64,000 nt of DNA from an uncultured Eubacteriales bacterium (GCA_934796165.1 CAKVOU010000001.1:248001-312000), one strand, 5' to 3'; shown: positions 52,241 through 60,427, counted from the stretch's first letter. The notes: generated by a model from the letters alone, not told the origin. Program-made: numbers and translations.

Positions 52241-52456
52241 AAGCGGAAGAAACATAGACGAAAAAGACTTGTTCTCTTCGTCAGAACCGGAGCAGAGAGG
52301 GGATTCACCGGCTGAAAGATCCCTGCGGGCGACGTGGAGGGTACCACTTTTGCGTACTTCCGTCAATTGCATAAAATGAAGTAAAAGCTCGGGTGGAACC
52401 GTGCGGAAAATCATTCGCACCCCGGACAGAAACGATCTGTCCGGGGTGCGCTTTTT
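52241..52456 (+). ncRNA. T-box leader (threonine type) of thrS
   Basis: A tRNA-sensing riboswitch. Stem I holds the AG-bulge GCAGAGAG and a distal GGCTGAAAG loop. The specifier is ACC (Thr) at 52343-52345, in GGTACCACTTT. The T-box sequence GGGTGGAACCGTGCGG lies at 52391-52406 and can pair with uncharged tRNA(Thr) acceptor ends. The competing terminator follows. Uncharged tRNA(Thr) should raise thrS expression. Confidence 0.93.
52416..52456 (+). terminator. T-box attenuator terminator
   Basis: A 15-bp perfect stem, CGCACCCCGGACAGA with its complement around AACGA, followed by CTTTTT. Confidence 0.93.
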
Positions 52457-52694
52457 ATCGGTTCCGGTGATTCCGGAGAGTGTAATGTCTTCCGGACGAA
52501 CGTGGGGGCTCAATCGGAAGGAAGCGTTCTTTTCGGAGAAAGTTCGTCTGATTTCGGAAAAGACGGAGCCGCCCGGATGAGCGTGACACCTTCAAATCGA
52601 AAAAATTCATTCTTTTTGGAAAAAGCCCGTCTTTCCCCCGCGTTCGGAAAAAACGAAAATCATTTAGCCGCTCCAAGCGGCATGGAGGTTTCTT
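52457..52694 (+). other. Long leader segment between T-box terminator and thrS
   Basis: About 238 nt of non-coding leader after the attenuator, longer than T-box genes need. It has two rough copies of a segment with GGAGAAAGTTCGTC and GGAAAAAGCCCGTC and a TTCCGGA hairpin. No open frame has a ribosome site except thrS itself (GGAGG at 52684). Confidence 0.5.
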
Positions 52695-54629
52695 ATGAAA
52701 GTCAGTTTTGGAGAAGTCGTAAAAGAATTTGATGCACCGCTGTCAGTCTTTGACGCGGCAAAGGAAGCGGGGCTTGTATCCCGCGCGCACATCGCGGCAC
52801 ACGTAAACGGTAAGCTCTGCGGCATGACCGATCTGCTCACGGAGGATGCGGACGTGGAACTTCTGACCTTCGCCGACGAGGACGGCAAAAAGGTGTTCCG
52901 CCACACGACGGCTCATATCCTTGCACAAGCGGTCAAGCGCCTTTACCCGGAGGTCAAGCTGACCATCGGTCCCGCAATCGAAAACGGGTTTTATTATGAT
53001 TTTGACAGTGACGTGTCCTTCACGCCCGATGTGCTCCGCAAACTGGAGGACGAGATGAAGAAGATCGTCAAGGAGAATCTGCTCATCGTCCGCGCCGAGC
53101 ACACGAAGGAGGAGGCACTCCGGATGTTCCGGGAGAAGGACGAGCCCTACAAGGTCCAGCTCATTGAGGAGATGCCGGACGACGCGGTCGTTTCTACCTA
53201 TACGCAGGGTGAATTCGTTGAAATGTGCGCAGGTCCCCACCTCTTCTCGACCGGTGCGGTCAAGGCGTTCAAGCTGACCCAGTGCACCGGCGCGTACTGG
53301 AAGGGCGACCAGAAGAACAAGATGCTCCAGCGGATTTACGGCATTGCGTTCCCGTCCAAGGACGAGATGAACACCTACCTTGAAAAGCTGGAGGATGCCA
53401 AGAAGCGCGACCACAACAAGATCGGCAGGGAACTGGAATACTTCACGACGGTCGATGTCATCGGTCAGGGTCTGCCTGTCATGCTGCCGAAGGGCGCACG
53501 CGTCATTCAGTTGCTTCAGCGCTGGGTGGAGGATTACGAACAGGCGCACGGCTATCTGCTCACCAAAACGCCGCTCATGGCGAAGAGAGAACTGTATAAG
53601 ATTTCCGGTCACTGGGATCATTACCTCGACGGTATGTTCGTTATCGGTGACCCCAAGGACGAGACTAAGGAATGCTTTGCGCTCCGTCCGATGACCTGCC
53701 CGTTCCAGTATCAGGTGTTCCTCAACAAGAAGCGCTCCTACCGCGATCTGCCGATGCGTCTCGGCGAGACATCCACCCTGTTCCGTAACGAGGATTCCGG
53801 CGAGATGCACGGACTCATCCGTGTCCGCCAGTTCACCATTTCCGAGGGTCACCTGATCCTGCGTCCCGAACAGCTGGAAGAGGAATTCAAGGGATGCCTG
53901 GAACTGATGCGTTACTTCCTCGGCACCGTCGGACTTCTTGAGGACTGCACCTTCCGCTTCTCGCAGTGGGATCCCGCGAACCCGAAGAACAAGTATGAGG
54001 GAACGCCGGAGCAGTGGAACGAGTCCCAATCGCTCATGGCAAAGATCCTCGACGATCTGAACGTCAAGTATACCATCGGTATTGACGAAGCGGCGTTCTA
54101 CGGACCCAAGCTCGACGTCCAGTACCGCAATGTCTACGGTAAGGAAGATACCCTCGTCACCATTCAGATTGACCTGCTTCTTGCCAAGCAGTTCGGCATG
54201 GAGTACACCGATTCCGATGGCAAGACCAAGACGCCGTACATCATTCACCGTACTTCGCTCGGTTGCTTTGAGAGAACGCTTGCGTACATGCTGGAAAAGT
54301 ACGCCGGCGCGCTTCCCACCTGGCTGGCTCCGACGCAGGTCAAGATCCTGCCGATCGGCGACGAGCAGATGGAATACGCAAAATCGGTGCGCGACCGCCT
54401 TGTAAACGCCGGTCTGCGTGTTGAGATCGACGACAGCAACAACACCATCGGCTACAAAATCCGCGGCGCACAGCTGGAAAAGGTGCCGTATATGATGGTC
54501 ATCGGCGACAAGGAGGTCGAGAGCGGAACCGTTTCTGTCCGTTCCCGCAGGGACGGTGACCTCGGCGCGAAGGAGCTCGGCGCATTCCTTTCCGACATTC
54601 TTGCGGAAGTTGCCGAAAAGAGAAGATAA
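52695..54629 (+). CDS. thrS: Threonine--tRNA ligase
   Basis: A 644-residue class IIa synthetase. Domains in order: TGS (1-60), the editing domain with HTTAHILAQAV near residue 75 and the CAGPHL motif near 175, the catalytic domain with SGHWDHYLDGMF, RPMTCPFQYQ (zinc Cys) and motif 2 LFRNEDSGEMHGLIRVRQF, and the C-terminal anticodon domain. Motif 3 reads IIHRTSLGCFERTLAYML. All functional blocks are present. Expression is controlled by the Thr T-box just upstream. Confidence 0.97.
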   Translation: MKVSFGEVVKEFDAPLSVFDAAKEAGLVSRAHIAAHVNGKLCGMTDLLTEDADVELLTFADEDGKKVFRHTTAHILAQAVKRLYPEVKLTIGPAIENGFYYDFDSDVSFTPDVLRKLEDEMKKIVKENLLIVRAEHTKEEALRMFREKDEPYKVQLIEEMPDDAVVSTYTQGEFVEMCAGPHLFSTGAVKAFKLTQCTGAYWKGDQKNKMLQRIYGIAFPSKDEMNTYLEKLEDAKKRDHNKIGRELEYFTTVDVIGQGLPVMLPKGARVIQLLQRWVEDYEQAHGYLLTKTPLMAKRELYKISGHWDHYLDGMFVIGDPKDETKECFALRPMTCPFQYQVFLNKKRSYRDLPMRLGETSTLFRNEDSGEMHGLIRVRQFTISEGHLILRPEQLEEEFKGCLELMRYFLGTVGLLEDCTFRFSQWDPANPKNKYEGTPEQWNESQSLMAKILDDLNVKYTIGIDEAAFYGPKLDVQYRNVYGKEDTLVTIQIDLLLAKQFGMEYTDSDGKTKTPYIIHRTSLGCFERTLAYMLEKYAGALPTWLAPTQVKILPIGDEQMEYAKSVRDRLVNAGLRVEIDDSNNTIGYKIRGAQLEKVPYMMVIGDKEVESGTVSVRSRRDGDLGAKELGAFLSDILAEVAEKRR

Positions 54630-54641
54630 TCAAAAAACTAT

Positions 54642-54680
54642 GCCGGGAGCGGCTCCCAGAGAACCGCCCCCGGTATTTTG
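54642..54680 (+). terminator. Hairpin after thrS
   Basis: GCCGGGAGCGG pairs with CCGCCCCCGGT (one mismatch), followed by ATTTTG. A modest terminator. Confidence 0.6.
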
Positions 54681-54705
54681 CGAAAAGGAGGTTTTTCTGA
54701 GATCA

Positions 54706-55725
54706 ATGAAAAAAGCGAAAGAGTTTGCAAAAGAACTGGAAGAGAAGTGGGACAGGAAGCCGAAGAAACATTTTTTCGGGCGCATGATCGACCAGATCCG
54801 CACGGACAAAAAAGCGTTTATCGTTTACCTCATTCTCCGTGCCATTGTCATTGCGGTGATTGTCAGAAGCGCGATCCACGGGCAGTGGGAGAACGTGTTC
54901 ACCGGAGCGCTCGCACTGCTTCTCTTTATGCTCCCGCCGTTTGTGGAAAAGAATTTCAGGATTACGCTGCCGACAACGCTGGAAATTCTCGTGTTCTGCT
55001 TTGTTTTCTGCGCGGAGATTCTCGGTGAAATCGGTTGCTTTTATGTCAAAATCCCGATCTGGGACACCATGCTGCACACGACCAACGGCTTTATGTTTGC
55101 CGCGTTCGGCTTCAGTCTGGTCGATATTTTCAACCGCCGGAAGAGCAAGAAACTGCGTTTTGAACTGTCTCCCCTGTATCAGGCAATCGTTGCGTTCTGC
55201 TTTTCCATGACCATCGGCGTTTTGTGGGAATTCTTTGAGTTCAGCGCGGATATGTTTCTCCACACCGATATGCAGAAGGATTTCACTACGGCGATCGTGT
55301 CCTCGGTGTCGTTTGATACCACGAAATCCAACACGCCGATCGTCATCAAGGACATTGTTGATACCATCATCGTGACAAAGGACGGGACGAGGTACGCGCT
55401 TTCGGATTTCGGACTTACAGGTTACCTTGACATCGGAATTATCGATACAATGAAGGACTTAATGGTCAATTTCGTGGGTGCTGTCGTATTCAGCTTCATC
55501 GGCTATTTCTACGTCAAGAAAAAGGGGCAGGGCAAGATTGCGCGTCAGTTTATTCCGGTTGCCACCGAGGATCCCGCCGACGCGGAAGCGGATGTTGCAA
55601 CGGACGAGAGCGAGCGGGCGGAAGGTGCCGGGCAGACTCAGAAAAGTGCCCCGGAAGAAGTCCCCGCAATATGCTCTGTCTATGACTGCGAGGAACCGGA
55701 CCGGACGGATTCCGATCACGTGTAA
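54706..55725 (+). CDS. DUF2238-like integral membrane protein
   Basis: A 339-residue membrane protein. After a basic N-terminus (KKPKKHFFGRMIDQI-like) come about seven helices. The block IPIWDTMLHTTNGFMFAAFG and LWEFFEFSADMF recall the YjdF/DUF2238 family of predicted membrane proteins, in which His and Glu residues in helices may bind metal. Residues 285-339 are an acidic tail with a CSVYDCEEPDRTDSD end. AAAGGAGG lies 13 bases before the ATG, a long spacing. It follows thrS and may partly share its transcript. Confidence 0.7.
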   Translation: MKKAKEFAKELEEKWDRKPKKHFFGRMIDQIRTDKKAFIVYLILRAIVIAVIVRSAIHGQWENVFTGALALLLFMLPPFVEKNFRITLPTTLEILVFCFVFCAEILGEIGCFYVKIPIWDTMLHTTNGFMFAAFGFSLVDIFNRRKSKKLRFELSPLYQAIVAFCFSMTIGVLWEFFEFSADMFLHTDMQKDFTTAIVSSVSFDTTKSNTPIVIKDIVDTIIVTKDGTRYALSDFGLTGYLDIGIIDTMKDLMVNFVGAVVFSFIGYFYVKKKGQGKIARQFIPVATEDPADAEADVATDESERAEGAGQTQKSAPEEVPAICSVYDCEEPDRTDSDHV

Positions 55726-55800
55726 CGAAGTTGGGACCGGCAAATCAGCAGGCATCAATTGCCTGACATCTGACACTGCGAATTACCGGAGGTGCGGGAT

Positions 55801-56148
55801 TTGAACTTTTCATATTATGTGCCGCTTTTTCTGATGCTTTTTCTGATTCTCATGAACAGGCGACGGAGACGTATGGCGGCGATCTGTAAAATCATTGAAC
55901 AAAGAAAACGGAAGGGGGTTGCTTTTGTGGAAGAGCTTGCAAAGAGATTTATCGGAAAGGATTGTCTTGTTTATACTATTTCGGATTCCTCTTCGACCGT
56001 TCAGGGGATTATCCGCGAGGTGTCGGACGGCGGAATGCTGATTGAGGGAAAGAGCGGCATGCAGTTGGTCAGTCTCGCATTTGTCACGAGAATCCGTGAG
56101 TATCCGACCGGTAAAAACGGCAAGAAAAAATCCATTGTTCTGGACTGA
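55801..56148 (+). CDS. Small membrane-anchored protein with Sm-like domain
   Basis: A 115-residue protein. A single N-terminal helix (FSYYVPLFLMLFLILMN) is followed by an RRRRR stop-transfer and a helical linker. The C-terminal 65 residues (FIGKDCLVYTISDSS, then VQGIIREVSDGGMLIE and FVTRIREYP) have the strand pattern of small Sm/SH3-like barrels. TTG 55801 has GGAGG eight bases upstream; GTG 55792 overlaps that site. I do not recognise a named function. Confidence 0.65.
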   Translation: MNFSYYVPLFLMLFLILMNRRRRRMAAICKIIEQRKRKGVAFVEELAKRFIGKDCLVYTISDSSSTVQGIIREVSDGGMLIEGKSGMQLVSLAFVTRIREYPTGKNGKKKSIVLD

Positions 56149-56160
56149 TGGATTCAAAAA

Positions 56161-56196
56161 ACAGCCGGGGACGCAGAACGCGTCCCCGGTTGCTTT
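56161..56196. terminator. Terminator between the Sm-like gene and the FTR gene
   Basis: CCGGGGACGC pairs with GCGTCCCCGG around AGAAC, with A and T rich flanks. Confidence 0.8.
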
Positions 56197-56290
56197 ATAG
56201 CGGAAAGTCATCCGCCGATGAAAGGTCCCTCAAGCCGGATAGTCCGAGAAAACAACGCTTTTTTCAGGTGGTTTTCCGGTGCCTTCCGGG

Positions 56291-56491
56291 TCAGTCCCTG
56301 AACTTGTAATACAGACGGCAATGACAGTATCCCTCAAAATCCGGGTCCTTCATCTGCTCCCGGAATTCCTTGCAGATACATTTGTTGTCCTCCGTGCGCG
56401 CAAGGCGGCAGGGGCAGTATCCGCCGGTGCGGGCAAGCCCCTCTCTCACGGATCTGACGATTTCCTTGTCCTCATTGAGCCGGATTCCCAT
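56291..56491 (-). CDS. Ferredoxin-thioredoxin reductase catalytic-subunit-like protein
   Basis: A 66-residue protein with three Cys pairs: CPC at 26-28, CIC at 38-40 and CHC at 56-58. These are the hallmarks of the catalytic (beta) subunit of ferredoxin:thioredoxin reductase, whose 4Fe-4S cluster and redox disulfide pass electrons from ferredoxin to thioredoxin. The spacing (CPC-x9-CIC-x15-CHC) differs from the plant form (CPC-x16-CPC-x8-CHC), and the second pair is CIC. The ATG lies one base after the stop of the flavodiiron gene, so it is co-transcribed with it. A thioredoxin gene is on the divergent side. Confidence 0.82.
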   Translation of the reverse strand: MGIRLNEDKEIVRSVREGLARTGGYCPCRLARTEDNKCICKEFREQMKDPDFEGYCHCRLYYKFRD

Positions 56492-56492
56492 G

Positions 56493-58337
56493 TCATCCAC
56501 CGACCTTCTCAAAGTCCGACGCGCCGTGTTTGCACAAGGGACAGATAAAATCTTCAGGCAGCGTTTCGCCTTCATAGAAGTATCCGCAGATCTTGCAGAC
56601 CCAGCCGACGCGGTTTTCCTCGGGCGCCTCGGGCTTCGGCTTGATGTGGGCGAAGTAGTAGGCGTAGGTGGCGGACGGCGTTTCCCGGAGCGTGTGCGCT
56701 TCGGTGATTTCGGCGACAAACAGGGTATGCGTGCCGTAGTCCGTCGCGGAGATGACGCGGCAGGAAAGGTATGCGTTCGCAAACTCAGGCAGGTAGACAA
56801 TGCCGTTTTCACTGCGGGTGACGGTCTCTCCCCGGAGTTTATCCGTTTCCCGTCCCGAGTGATAGCCGAACTGTTCAAACACGCGGAAGGGCGTATCCTC
56901 GGTGAGCACGGAAACGTTGAACATTCCCGACTTTTCGATCATATCATGCGTCAGATTCTGCTTGTTGACCGCGACCGTGACACGCTTCGGCTGATCGGTC
57001 AGCTGTGAGACCGTATTGACGATGCAGGCGTTGTCTCTGTCTCCGTCTCTGGTACTGAGAAGAAACAGTCCGTAGGACAATTTGTGCAGAGCACCGCCGT
57101 CCACCGCTCCTGCGGCGGGAGCGGATTCCTGCTCCGGCATCGGAATGGTGGCGCCGATCGCGGAGACCAGCGCGTCAATTTCGGCGCTTTGCGATTCTTT
57201 AAGAGCGGAACGGATGGAAACGGTTGCGTCAAGCATGGTCATATCCTTGCACGAACCGATGATTTCCCGCATGAGCTTGCCGGAGGTCGCCGCCCAGGAG
57301 CCGTTCTCGAGAAACGCGACCGTGCGGTTGCGGAAATTGTGCGCGGCAAGGTCACGGAGCAGCTCTTCCATTCGGACAAAGATGCCCGCGTTGTAGGTGG
57401 TGGCAGCAAATACGATGTGGCTGAACCGAAACGCCGCCGCGACGATTTCCGATGCAGGGGTGACGGAAACGTCGTAAACGGCGGTGCGGATTCCTGCGTC
57501 GCGCAGGCGGCAGGCGAGGATGTCCGCGGCGTTTGCCGTGTTCCCGTAAACCGACGCATAGGCGATGACCACGCCGGTCTCCTCGGGAGTATAGGTGCTC
57601 CATTTCTGGTACTTGTCCATGTAGTCGGAAAGATGCGAGCGCCAGACAAAGCCGTGGAGCGGGCAGATCATGCGGATGTCGAGCGCCGAAGCCTTTTTGA
57701 GGAGCGCCTGCACCTGTGTACCGTACTTGCCGACGATGTTGCAGTAATAACGTCTTGCCTCGTCGAGGTAGTCGCGCATGAAGTCCACCTCGTCGGCAAA
57801 CAGCGCACCGTTGAGTGCCCCGAAGGTGCCGAAGGCGTCGGCGGAGAAGAGAATCCCGTCTGTCGCGTCAAAGGTGACCATGACCTCGGGCCAGTGTACC
57901 ATCGGCGCCATGACGAAATGTAGCTCGTGGTGACCGGTGGAAAATACGGTGTTTTCATCGACCACCCACAGCCGCTCGTCAATCGGGCAGGTGAAAAACT
58001 GCTTCATCATGTCCGCCGTTTTTTTGTTGCAGATGAGCGTTGCCTCCGGATAACGGGCAAGCGTTTCGGCAAGTGTTGCGGAGTGATCGGGCTCCATGTG
58101 CTGAATGACCAGGTAATCCAGTTTTCTCCCGCCGAGCGCGTGGGCAAGGTTTTCAAAAAACACCCGCGATACCGACTGATCCACCGTGTCAAACAGAACC
58201 GTGGAATCGTCCTCTAACAGATAGGAGTTGTAGGAGACGCCGCGCGGAACCTTGTATACGCCTTCAAAAAGGGAGAGCCGGCGGTCGTTCGCGCCGACCC
58301 AGACGAGATCATTTGTCACATTTCTTGTGCAGTACAT
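56493..58337 (-). CDS. Four-domain flavodiiron protein (FprA-type) with flavin reductase and rubredoxin domains
   Basis: A 614-residue fusion. The beta-lactamase-like diiron domain (1-250) has HMEPDH at 80-85 and further ligands in VHWPE, SADAFG and PLHGF. A flavodoxin domain follows (about 255-395, YASVYGNTANAA). Then comes a flavin-reductase-like domain (about 420-560) and a C-terminal rubredoxin (570-614, CKICGYFYEG and CPLCKHGA). Such proteins reduce O2 to water or NO to N2O. With its own rubredoxin and flavin reductase parts it could take electrons straight from NAD(P)H. It leads the FTR gene and lies divergent from trxA. Confidence 0.93.
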   Translation of the reverse strand: MYCTRNVTNDLVWVGANDRRLSLFEGVYKVPRGVSYNSYLLEDDSTVLFDTVDQSVSRVFFENLAHALGGRKLDYLVIQHMEPDHSATLAETLARYPEATLICNKKTADMMKQFFTCPIDERLWVVDENTVFSTGHHELHFVMAPMVHWPEVMVTFDATDGILFSADAFGTFGALNGALFADEVDFMRDYLDEARRYYCNIVGKYGTQVQALLKKASALDIRMICPLHGFVWRSHLSDYMDKYQKWSTYTPEETGVVIAYASVYGNTANAADILACRLRDAGIRTAVYDVSVTPASEIVAAAFRFSHIVFAATTYNAGIFVRMEELLRDLAAHNFRNRTVAFLENGSWAATSGKLMREIIGSCKDMTMLDATVSIRSALKESQSAEIDALVSAIGATIPMPEQESAPAAGAVDGGALHKLSYGLFLLSTRDGDRDNACIVNTVSQLTDQPKRVTVAVNKQNLTHDMIEKSGMFNVSVLTEDTPFRVFEQFGYHSGRETDKLRGETVTRSENGIVYLPEFANAYLSCRVISATDYGTHTLFVAEITEAHTLRETPSATYAYYFAHIKPKPEAPEENRVGWVCKICGYFYEGETLPEDFICPLCKHGASDFEKVGG

Positions 58338-58449
58338 ATGGAAATCCTTTCGGGTTTATTTCGGAAGTCCTTGCATTTTTACGCGTTTTGATTTATAATT
58401 TAAGAGGAAGGGTTTCCGATTTATTTGCGGTTTTTCCGCTTACAGTTAC

Positions 58450-58476
58450 AGTATAGCACGAAAATCCCCCGTTCAA
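58450..58476 (-). promoter_or_regulatory. Putative promoter of the flavodiiron-FTR unit
   Basis: On the minus strand TTGAAC (58476-58471) and TATACT (58455-58450) at a short 15-bp spacing. The inverted repeat next to it is centred about 41 bp before the expected start. Confidence 0.5.
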
Positions 58477-58477
58477 T

Positions 58478-58490
58478 GTGATAAAATCAC
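58478..58490. promoter_or_regulatory. GTGAT-AAA-ATCAC inverted repeat, possible Crp/Fnr-type site
   Basis: A perfect 5-3-5 inverted repeat, close to Crp/Fnr half-sites (GTGA...TCAC). It is centred about 41 bp from both expected starts of transcription (minus strand near 58443, plus strand near 58525). The same bases also read as an extended -10 (TGATAAAAT), so the reading is uncertain. Confidence 0.45.
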
Positions 58491-58512
58491 GGAACAGAGA
58501 TAATTTCTGGTG

Positions 58513-58518
58513 TATACT
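58513..58518 (+). promoter_or_regulatory. Putative -10 of the trxA operon promoter
   Basis: TATACT at 58513-58518 without a -35 hexamer at 16-18 bp. An activator at 58478-58490 would explain this; an alternative promoter is TGATAAAAT at 58479-58487. Confidence 0.4.
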
Positions 58519-58569
58519 GTGGTCGGACGCGGGAAGAAATCCGCAGTTCCTTTGAGAAAGGAGCCCCCC

Positions 58570-58884
58570 ATGGAGATCGAAAATATTACCTTTGACGAAT
58601 ATAAAGCGATGACGGCGGACGGAAACGGTCCGGTCGTACTTGATTTTTACGCAGACTGGTGCGGTCCCTGCAGGATGCTTGCGCCTGTGTTTGACGAGGT
58701 CGCAGAGGAACATCCGACGGCTTACCGCTATGCAAGAGTCAACGTGGACGAACAGCCGGAGCTGACGTCGTCGTTCGGCATTTCCGTGATCCCCACACTG
58801 GTGGTGACGAACGCGGGAAAAGAGATTGCACGCTCTACCGGATACCTCGATAAAGAAGGATTGGTTGCGTTTCTGAATCTGTGA
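58570..58884 (+). CDS. trxA: Thioredoxin
   Basis: A 104-residue thioredoxin with the active site WCGPC (Cys31, Cys34), the cis-Pro in SVIPTL and normal length. It reduces protein disulfides, probably after reduction by the FTR-like protein or an NADPH reductase elsewhere. AAAGGAG lies six bases before the ATG. It starts a plus-strand run with a Crp/Fnr gene and redox genes. Confidence 0.95.
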   Translation: MEIENITFDEYKAMTADGNGPVVLDFYADWCGPCRMLAPVFDEVAEEHPTAYRYARVNVDEQPELTSSFGISVIPTLVVTNAGKEIARSTGYLDKEGLVAFLNL

Positions 58885-58899
58885 ACAGGAGGAAGAATC

Positions 58900-59547
58900 A
58901 TGGTTGCTGCATTGCCGTTTGCCGCATTTCTATCCGAGGGAGAAAAGCAGATGCTTTCCTCGGATGTCCGTGTCGTGTCTTATGACAAGGGCGACCTGAT
59001 CCACCATCACGACGGAAATTGTCTCGGAATTCTGCAGGTGCTGTCCGGCAGAGTCTCGGTTTCCATCCTGTCTGACGAAGGACGCGAGGTCGTTCTGTAC
59101 CGGCTGGAGAGGGGCGAGATCTGTGTCATGTCCGCCGCCTGCGTGCTCAGGCAGATCACCTTTGATATCCACATTGAAGCGGAGACGGAGACGCGCGTTC
59201 TGATCGTTCCGGCGCATACGCTGTCGGCACTCATGCGTTCCAATCTCCGGGTCGAGAATTACATTTACAAATCGGCGACCGAGCGGACCTCGGACATCAT
59301 GTGGATGCTCCAGCAGGTGCTGTTCACCCCCGTGGAAAAACGCATTGCGGAATTTCTCTGGTCGGAGACTGCAAGACGGGGAACCGATACGCTGACCCTG
59401 ACCCATGAACAGCTTGCGAAATATACAGGCTCCGCGCGCGAGGTCGTGTCGCGGATACTCAAAAAGTTTGTACAGAACGGCGCCGTATCGCTCGAACGCG
59501 GTACCGTGACCGTTACTGATAAAAAGTATTTAAGAGAACTCATTTAA
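58900..59547 (+). CDS. Crp/Fnr family regulator in the redox cluster
   Basis: A 215-residue regulator. The N-terminal barrel (about 5-115) has GRVSVSILSDEGREVVLYRL; the block ICVMSAACVLRQITFDIHIEAE, with two Cys four apart, is common in clostridial Crp/Fnr proteins and could sense redox or bind a cofactor. The C-terminal HTH_Crp (about 150-210) has THEQLAKYTGSAREVVSRIL. AGGAGG precedes the ATG. Lying 16 bp after trxA and before rubrerythrin, it probably controls this cluster in response to oxidants or NO; that is inference. Confidence 0.88.
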   Translation: MVAALPFAAFLSEGEKQMLSSDVRVVSYDKGDLIHHHDGNCLGILQVLSGRVSVSILSDEGREVVLYRLERGEICVMSAACVLRQITFDIHIEAETETRVLIVPAHTLSALMRSNLRVENYIYKSATERTSDIMWMLQQVLFTPVEKRIAEFLWSETARRGTDTLTLTHEQLAKYTGSAREVVSRILKKFVQNGAVSLERGTVTVTDKKYLRELI

Positions 59548-59576
59548 TTCTGATGAAAACAAAAGGAGAAAAGAAC

Positions 59577-60125
59577 ATGAAAAAGTGGAGATGTACTGTT
59601 TGCGGAGAGATCGTTGTCTCGGAGACCCGCCCCGAGGAGTGCCCCGTATGCCATGCAAAAGGAGAGAAGTTCGAGGAGGTCAAGGACGAGGAGATGACTT
59701 GGGCGACCGAGCATGAGGTCGGTATCACCAAGGGCGTTCCCGAAGAGATCATTGAGGGACTCCGCGCTAACTTCAACGGCGAGTGCAGCGAGGTCGGTAT
59801 GTATCTTGCAATGTCCCGCGTTGCGTTCCGCGAGGGTTATCCGGAGATCGGCGAATACTGGAGAACTGCGGCATTTGAAGAAGCGGAGCACGCGGCAAAG
59901 TTTGCGGAAATGCTCGGCGAGGTCGTGACCCCGTCCACCAAGAAGAACCTGGAGATGCGTGTTGCCGCGGAGAACGGCGCGTGCGCAGGCAAGTTTGATC
60001 TCGCAAAGATGGCAAAGCAGAACAACCTTGACGCGATTCACGACACGGTCCACGAGATGGCAAAGGACGAAGCCCGCCACGGCAGAGCATTCGCCGGACT
60101 GCTCAAGAGATATTTCGGAGAATAA
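59577..60125 (+). CDS. Reverse rubrerythrin
   Basis: A 182-residue peroxide-reducing enzyme with the rubredoxin domain first (CTVCGEIVV and CPVCHAKG, residues 6-30) and the ferritin-like diiron domain second, the reverse of classic rubrerythrin. Diiron Glu/His ligands appear in NGECSEVGMY, FEEAEHAAKF, ENGACAGK and DEARHGRAF. In Clostridium acetobutylicum such proteins form an NADH-linked peroxidase chain with rubredoxin and flavodiiron protein. All are encoded here. ATG 59577 has AAAGGAG upstream; an in-frame ATG at 59553 comes before it. Confidence 0.93.
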   Translation: MKKWRCTVCGEIVVSETRPEECPVCHAKGEKFEEVKDEEMTWATEHEVGITKGVPEEIIEGLRANFNGECSEVGMYLAMSRVAFREGYPEIGEYWRTAAFEEAEHAAKFAEMLGEVVTPSTKKNLEMRVAAENGACAGKFDLAKMAKQNNLDAIHDTVHEMAKDEARHGRAFAGLLKRYFGE

Positions 60126-60190
60126 TTTTTCGGAAACATACGGGCAAGGTGCGCCCGACGATCAAAAAAATACCGGAAAGGAGAAACAAT

Positions 60191-60346
60191 ATGGCAAAGT
60201 ATGTGTGCCCCTGCGGGTATGTGTATGACCCCGAGGTCGGCGATCCCGACAACGGTATTGCTCCCGGAACCGCATGGGAGGATCTCCCCGAGGACTGGAC
60301 CTGCCCTGTCTGCGGGCTCGGCAAGGATATGTTTGAGGCGGAGTAA
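60191..60346 (+). CDS. Rubredoxin with shortened first Cys knuckle
   Basis: A 51-residue electron carrier. The second knuckle CPVCG (residues 38-42) and the body GDPDNGIAPGTAWEDLP are normal. The first knuckle reads VCPCGYVY: Cys6-Pro7-Cys8-Gly9, so one residue is missing from the universal CxxCG. Spacing from the reading frame is unambiguous in the DNA (TGC CCC TGC GGG). Its iron site may be altered. AAAGGAG precedes the ATG. It is the last gene of the redox run, with a strong terminator after it. Confidence 0.88.
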   Translation: MAKYVCPCGYVYDPEVGDPDNGIAPGTAWEDLPEDWTCPVCGLGKDMFEAE

Positions 60347-60427
60347 CACGAATAAGCAAGCGGAAACAGCAATGCCGGAATCGCAATGCGGAAACCGTAA
60401 AGCTGAAATAACAAGGCTGAAACAGCC

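Noticed and set aside
52743..54248. A 501-codon minus-strand frame opposite thrS
   Set aside because: Shadow of the thrS coding strand without motifs or ribosome site.
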